A DNA stretch of 64,000 bases from positions 13,523,541 to 13,587,540 of the forward strand of contig CM048849.1 in NCBI GenBank assembly GCA_026545225.1, given 5' to 3'. Positions 58,310-64,000 of the stretch are shown piece after piece (the first letter of the stretch is position 1; every line of letters starts with the position of its first letter). The stretch is from Cornus controversa. Its lineage: Eukaryota > Streptophyta > Magnoliopsida > Cornales > Cornaceae. The notes beneath the pieces were generated by a model. That model was given only the letters and a program-made list of their open reading frames with translations, searched no databases and was not told where the DNA came from. Made by a program: the position numbers and the translations under genes.

Positions 58310-59990
58310 TGGTATTTTGGGGCTGTGCTTGTTTTTGTGGTTGTATCTTTATAGGAGATATATAGAATTTTTGAAAGCAATCTGTTAAGGGCGTGTTTGG
58401 TTCTTTTGTTACTGAAGAAATTTTAAGGAAGAAGAAGAAGAAATTATTCAGATGGAGTGGTCTTCCTATGTAGTGAATAGCTCCATAAACTAGGAGAGGT
58501 ACTTCTTGAATTCTCTCTCTAATTTCTTCAATAGTCACTGTTAGCTCTCAGCATTTCTATTGCTATCATTTTGTATTAATTTGTATGACTATCTCATTGA
58601 GCTTTCAATAAATAGCTAATGCATCGAATGACATACCTTTGTCAGAATCTTGACAATATTGAGTTAATTTGTAAGGTTGGCAAATTGCTAAGCCGTTGGA
58701 TATATTTCTTTTTTTGTATAAATTAATCATATATGAGTTTTTGATAGAGTTAGTGACCATAGCTTAGGTTCAAGTGTTAGTGATCAACAACTTAGGCTAT
58801 AAAAAGTAGCTAACTGTCCATTAGCAGTCACAAGATATAGATCTTGGCATTCAGATCATCCCATTTGGAGCCAATTATCACTAGATTGTCAATATTGTTA
58901 TTAGGAAATCTGCTTCATGCTACTGTGACTTGAGTTCTGGAGATTTGCTTGGCTATTTTGACATTTTTTAAAACCAAAAGAGATTATGGTAGGTGTGGTG
59001 ATGATCAGTGTATTTGGCGGGTGGATTGGGAGAAATCAGATAATTATGTGTTGTAGTTTTGCTGGCCATAAAGATTGGCTTAGAAAAAAATTGTAGTTTT
59101 ACTTACAATGTTGCTTATAATCTTTCTCATTATTTCTTGTTTCAATTTGGCTTTCTTGAATTCGCATCGCTCTCTATTTGCAATCTATCATTCTCACTCA
59201 ATTTTCACTTAAATTTGAATATTCTCTCTTACACCTAAATTTGTATCTCTCTAGAATCTCCATGTGATCTTCACTTTTCTTCATCTTTCTATTTGCCTTC
59301 TTGGTCATTCGAAGTGAGTTTTGTATTATGGGTACATTGTAGTAAATATTAACCAAAAATGATTCAAATAAAACTATAGAAGTTTGCATGTGTTTTAAAT
59401 AGATGCTAGTCAATATTGCCTACCTTATGACATATGGTTAACTGGATCCCAATTCAGGTCATGCCCAGGTCCATGTGAGCTGCATGGCACATCAATCTTG
59501 CTTTAGTTCCCCTCTAGCAAGCATGAAGAGTGCAACTAGTTAAACACCAAGGATTTTATTGCCTTGTAAAACCCGGAGCGAATTGATATTTGTCACATAG
59601 CTTAGGAAGTCTGCTATTGACAACCATGATACTTAAAGAAGAAATCAAGATTTACAAATATGAGGAGAATTTAATCAAATAACTAAAAGTAACCAACACT
59701 CATGCAAACTATGATTGCAACATGTGCTTAAGAGGTCATATAAGAGAAATTGAGAGAGTTGGTCGATAAAAAAGAAAAAGAAAAAGAAAAAAAGCACTAC
59801 CTAGTTTTCGTCACGGCAATGCAAGGTCCTGGGGAGGGAGGACTTGAGACAAACATAACCTTTTATGATTATTTTTGTTCATAAACTATAGTTCTAAGAA
59901 TACTTTGATTTTGCCTTTTAAGAACACATGTTATTAGTCCTGTGAAGAGTATCCAACTCCTGTAATTCGCACATAAATTAAGTGGGTATT
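58310..59990. other. Spacer between TNPA and the PPR pseudogene
   Basis: AT-rich, including (AAG)n near 58426-58443 and (AAAAAG)n near 59769-59793. No coding feature is supported; the last few hundred bases are probably the captured PPR gene's own upstream region. Confidence 0.45.
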
Positions 59991-62221
59991 ATGAAAGCTC
60001 TATTGCCTAAAAAATCTAACATAATTCACATAATACCCTTTTGCTCAAATCCAGCTTCACTCAAACTAGTTCATAGTTTGTACCACCAAACCTCATCATC
60101 ATCAGCATATCTCTCTCCTACCCATCTTAACACTCCCCTAAACAATGCCATACAAATCAGGAACAGCAAACATGCCTCCCAAATTCACACCCAAATCATC
60201 ACCAACAACTACATGTCCCTCCCTTTCCTTTTCAACAGACTCATCAGCTTGTATGCCAAATGGGGGCATATCAATCAGAGCCTCACATTGTTCTGAACCA
60301 CCTATGATAAGTCCAAGAATGTTGTCACTTGGACCTCTCTTATCACCCAGTTATCTCATTACAACAAACCACTTTAAGCCTTGAATTTCTTTAGCTAAAT
60401 GAGAAGCACTAGTGTGTATCCAAACCAATTCACCTTCTCTGCTGTCCTACCCGCTTGCTCAGACACCATGATTGTTGTTCACGCCGAACAGATGCATTCT
60501 TTAGTTTGTAAACATGGGTTGGAACTTGACATATTTGTTGGTAGTGCATTGGTCAATATGTATGCCAAGTGTTCTAATATGGGTTCTGCCGAGAGAGTAT
60601 TTGATGAAATGCCTGAAAGAAACCTTGTTTCTTGGAATTCTTTGATAGTTGGGTCTTTGCTAAGCAAGTTGTATGATCGAGCGGTTGGATTATTTAAAGA
60701 GGTTCTGGGAGAGACATCTATATCCCCTGACCAAGTAAGTTTTTCTAGTGCATTGAGTGCTTGTGCTAACATAGGTGGCGTGGATTTTGGTAGACAAGTT
60801 CATGGAGTTGTTGTTAAGTATGGTTTGATTACCTTAGCTTATGTGAACAATTCACTTATGGACATGTATGGTAAATGTGGGTTCTTTGAAGATGCTGTTA
60901 AGTTGTTTCAGACTATAGGAGATAAAGATGTTGTTAGATGGAACATCATGGTAATGGGGTGTGTCCGAAATGACGACTTTGAAGAGGCTTGCAATTACTT
61001 TTCGGTCATGAGAAGTGAAGGCATTTCACCTGATGAAGCCTCATTCTCTATTGTCCTTCATGCTGCTGCTAATCTCACAGCATTAGATCAGGGCACTTTG
61101 ATTCATGATCAGATAATAAAAACTGGGTTTGAGATAAATATTTGTGTTGCAAGCTCATTGATTACAATGTATGCTAAATGTGGGAGCTTGACTGATGCTC
61201 GTTGGATATTTGAAGAGAGTGAGGATCAGAATGTGGTATCTTGGACAGCCATGATTTCAGCTTGCCAACAGCATGGCTGTGCAAACCAAGTAATAGAATT
61301 ATTTGAGGATACGCTGGAAGAGGGGATTAAGCCTGATTATATAACTTTGGTTTCTGTTATGTCGGCTTGCAGCCATACTGGACGTGTTGATGATGGATTT
61401 GCTTATTTCAATTCCATGACTGAAATGCATCATATAAACCCTGGTTCTAAACACTACTTTTGCATGGTTGACTTGTTTGGTCGTGCAGGTGAATTGGATG
61501 AAGCTAAAAAGTTTATAGAATCAATGCCATTAGACCCGACGCATCTGTGTGGGGAGCTTTGCTTGGGGCTTACAGAAATTATGGAAATCTTGAAATAGGT
61601 AGAGAAGCTACAGATAGGCTCTTTGAAATTAAACCTGATAATCTTGGAAATTATGTGCTGCTATGTAACATGTATGCATCTAGTGGAAGGTTGGAGGAAG
61701 CTATTGAAGTTAGGAGAATGATGAGGGTCAATGGGGTAAGGAAGGAGTTTGGATGCAGCTGGATTGATGTTAAGAATGAGACCTTCATTTTTACAGCACA
61801 TGACATATCACATTCTAGGTCCAATGAAATATATGAGATGCTAGGAAAATTGGAGGAGTTGGTAAAGAAGAAAGAATATGTGGCTGAAACCCAATTTGCA
61901 ATTAACAATGTGGAAGAGTACAAGGAGCGGAGCTTATGGTATCACAGTGAAAAACTGGCTCTTGCATTTGGGCTACTGACCCTCCTTGTTGGGGCTCCAA
62001 TTAGGATAAAAAAGAACCTGAGGATTTGTGGTGATTGTTATACAGTTATGAAGTTTGCTTCAAAGATTTTTAAGAGAGAGATTATTGTGAGGGATATCAA
62101 TTGGTTTCACCGATTTGCTAATGGTTTGTGCTCATGCGGAGATTATTTAAGCAAGCTCAGAAGATATGTTATCTATGCTTTTGTAATTTCTATTATAGGG
62201 AAGCTAGGGTCCTTATTGTAG
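59991..62221 (+). pseudogene. PPR-DYW protein pseudogene, nearly complete
   Basis: PLS-class pentatricopeptide proteins with a DYW domain edit C to U in organelle RNA. The first true ATG is at 59991 (MKALLPKKSN); there are no introns. An organelle-type N-terminus is followed by PPR units such as NQFTFSAVLPAC, FVGSALVNMYAKCSNMGSAE, NLVSWNSLIVG and ICVASSLITMYAKCGSLTDA, then E motifs and the DYW domain with HSEKLALAFGLL (the HxE zinc-site region) and CGDC. In-frame stops occur at 60294, 60375 and 60396, and a frameshift near 61535 separates PLDP from DASVWGALLG. The C-terminus reads CSCGDYL and runs on 23 codons; loss of two bases from DYW plus stop would explain this. CGDCH, usual in the family, is CGDCY. 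Non-functional. Confidence 0.88.
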
Positions 62222-62811
62222 GTACAACTCTACATTTCTAGTAGCTTGAGAAAATTTTATTATATTTTCTTTTCTCATTCGCTACTTGTAGTCCAAGTAT
62301 AGGGATTACTTTATTTTTATTCATATTTTTTCTATCGTCACACTATTTTTTTATTATTAAGTTTTTGTCTTTATTTATTGATCTTTTTGTGCCTTCCATT
62401 GACCCTCTCTCCTTAACTCCCAGGACAATGAATCAGCGCAGCAGTAGCAGCATGGATGTTGTGTTACACTGCGATGACCGCTTCAATTGCCTCTAAACTA
62501 TGTCTTCAAGTGCAGTGTTTTTGCTTGCTAGAATGTCTTTTGTTCACTGTATCTAAAAATTAATAGTTGTAATTTTTAAGCATGCTAAATCATTTGAATG
62601 TTCTAGCTTTGAAGGGATGCAAATTAGATATTGATATTGTGTTTTTGGGTTGACTTCCATTTGAATGTGTTAGTTTGGATGCAAATTGGATGTTGGTATT
62701 GTATGGTATCACATGTTTTTGGATTGGGTTTCATAGGTTTTTGGAATGGGTTTCACAGGTTTTTGGAATGGGGATGAAAGAAAAAGAATATTTCAAAAAA
62801 AAAAAAAAAAA
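62222..62811. other. Spacer before the CACTA right end
   Basis: AT-rich. A short duplication of GGTTTTTGGAATGGGTTTCA-like text lies near 62726-62775, followed by a run of about 18 A at 62795-62812. No gene. Confidence 0.5.
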
Positions 62812-63371
62812 ACCTTATAAGGCGGACAATGGCCACCCTTAATAATATGAGGCTTATCTTTTAAGGCAGACCAACCCGCCCTTAATATTAAAGCTTCTAA
62901 GGCGGGCTGAAGCCGCCCTTAATATTCTGCTTTTAAGGCGGGCCAAAGCCGCCTTAAATATTATGTGGTTTAGCTTCTAAGGCAGTTGAAAACCGCCCTG
63001 AATATTGGTTTTTTAAGGCGGACAATAGCCGTCATAAATAATTGATATTTTAAAGCGGTAAGTAACCACCCTTAATAATTGAGATTCTAAGGCAATAATT
63101 AATCACCCTAAATAATTACACTTCTATGACGTGTAAGGACCGCCTTGAATAATCGAACTTTCAAGACACTAAATAACTGCCTTGAAAAATTATTTTAAAG
63201 GCGTTTCTGAAATTATTCAAGGCAATTTCTGACTGCCTTTAAAAGGTTTCCGCATGCCTTTAAAAAAACATAGTAATCATAACGCCTTAATAGAGGACAG
63301 GCCATGGAGCTCCTTAAAAAGCCATTTAGGGCAGTTTTTGCCCGTCGTAAAAGACTAATTTTCTTGTAGTG
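62812..63371 (+). repeat. CACTA right subterminal palindromic repeats and terminus
   Basis: About ten units of 35-45 bp of the form TTTTAAGGCGGGC, loop, GCCGCCCTTAATATT, each an imperfect hairpin, decaying toward 63250. The terminus reads GCCCGTCGTAAAAGACTAAT then TTTCTTGTAGTG. The GACGGGC word near the tip echoes the left end, but the main repeat unit differs from the left array. Confidence 0.82.
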
Positions 63372-63374
63372 TAA

Positions 63375-64000
63375 AAATATCAGTGGATGCATTTCAAATC
63401 ATAAAGATATCTCAATAACATCATAACATCAAATCAACTCCAAAAAATACGTACATTGTCTAGTTTCTCAAAAGTAGAACCAATATACTAAAAATGATTG
63501 TCCAACATCCATGTTACAATTCCCAAAAGTGTCAACATGACACATACATATATAGATACTAAAATTTCAAAAAATGTTATCGAGTACTTCACGTAGCTAC
63601 TCAAGTTCCATCCATTGTCAGTGTCTTATCTGAAAAAAGTTTTTTTTTTTTTTTGGGGGGGGGGGGGGGGGGAGGGGAGGGGTGAGCAAACAACTAGCTT
63701 GGTTTGAATGCCCCAATCCACAAAGGCATCGACCTAACACCGACCAACAAGATATGCAATCATGATGTCGTTATTCTACATGGCATGCTCAACAGTTAAA
63801 TGTCAGACCAATCCAATACTTAATAGTTAATTAAACACATAAAAATATTTAAATTTATATATTTCTCGGTCATAATCTGATACTTAAACATAATTGGTTA
63901 ATTTCAACAGTCATGTAGTGTTGGACAATTTCGACGACACTCATATGATAAGGCAACTCTGAAGATTGTATATTATTTGTAATATATTGATCTTGGCATT
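63375..64000. other. Right flank with poly(T)-poly(G) run
   Basis: No gene. Bases 63640-63654 are 15 T directly followed by 18 G (63655-63672), then a G-rich tail; such a run is prone to sequencing and assembly error. The rest is AT-rich, unassigned sequence. Confidence 0.5.

Larger units (their letters stand above)
28654..63371 (+). mobile_element. Giant CACTA (En/Spm) transposon carrying gene fragments
   Basis: The left end is CACTACAAGAAA at 28654 and the right end is its inverse, TTTCTTGTAGTG, finishing at 63371. The first 12 bases are identical and similarity continues weakly beyond. TAA flanks both ends (28651-28653, 63372-63374), the expected 3-bp duplication. GC-rich palindromic subterminal repeats lie inside both ends. 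Both CACTA transposase genes are present as pseudogenes in the order and orientation usual for the superfamily. Excluding the later Athila and TRIM insertions it is about 24 kb. An alternative is that the ends belong to two related elements; no other CACTA terminus was found between them. Confidence 0.78.

Noticed and set aside
59982..59990. Earlier start for the PPR pseudogene
   Set aside because: That codon is GTG; the first ATG in frame is at 59991.

Overview
The window is nuclear DNA of a flowering plant, probably a woody eudicot. The evidence is a spliced PR-10/Bet v 1 gene, plant cytochrome P450 and PPR-DYW sequences, plant-type Ty1/copia and Ty3/gypsy (Tekay, Athila and Tat-like) retrotransposons, a CACTA transposon and AT-rich, microsatellite-rich spacers. 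Only one gene looks intact, the PR-10 gene at 7108-7951 (two exons). Almost everything else is transposable-element sequence, and target-site duplications (TSDs) allow the order of insertion to be worked out.

Left part (1-8287). A defective copia element (1563-6027, TSD ATATC) sits in old repeat-like sequence, followed by the PR-10 gene and its short 3' flank.

Nest 1 (8288-27168) is four insertions deep. The outermost layer is a solo LTR of a Tekay-type gypsy family (8288-9319 + 25460-27168, TSD TAACA). It was split by a non-autonomous hAT-like element (9320-10900 + 25255-25451, imperfect 8-bp TSD). That was split by a younger Tekay-type element of the same LTR family (10901-25249, TSD GTCGT). 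A Tat/LARD-like gag-only element (11001-16995) then landed in the 5' LTR of the younger element. Its right junction is a deletion of about 2.2 kb of the host LTR at a GTAC microhomology.

Nest 2 (28654-63371) is read as one giant CACTA (En/Spm) transposon of about 34.7 kb. It has CACTACAAGAAA terminal repeats, a TAA/TAA TSD, GC-rich palindromic subterminal repeats at both ends, and decayed copies of both transposase genes (tnp2/TNPD-like at 51890-55861, TNPA-like at 56111-58309). It carries pieces of ordinary plant genes: a nearly full-length CYP749-like P450 pseudogene, a class III HD-ZIP fragment, a single HSP90 exon, two exons of an unidentified gene, a lone exon of another unidentified gene and a nearly complete PPR-DYW pseudogene. 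Later insertions inside it are an Athila-type gypsy element (40676-50862, TSD ATGAG) and a TRIM (54107-54677, TSD TTGGA) that interrupts a transposase exon.

No tRNA, rRNA, CRISPR or bacterial-style feature was seen. All assignments come from reading sequence and translations by eye. Family names rest on remembered motifs, not on searches.
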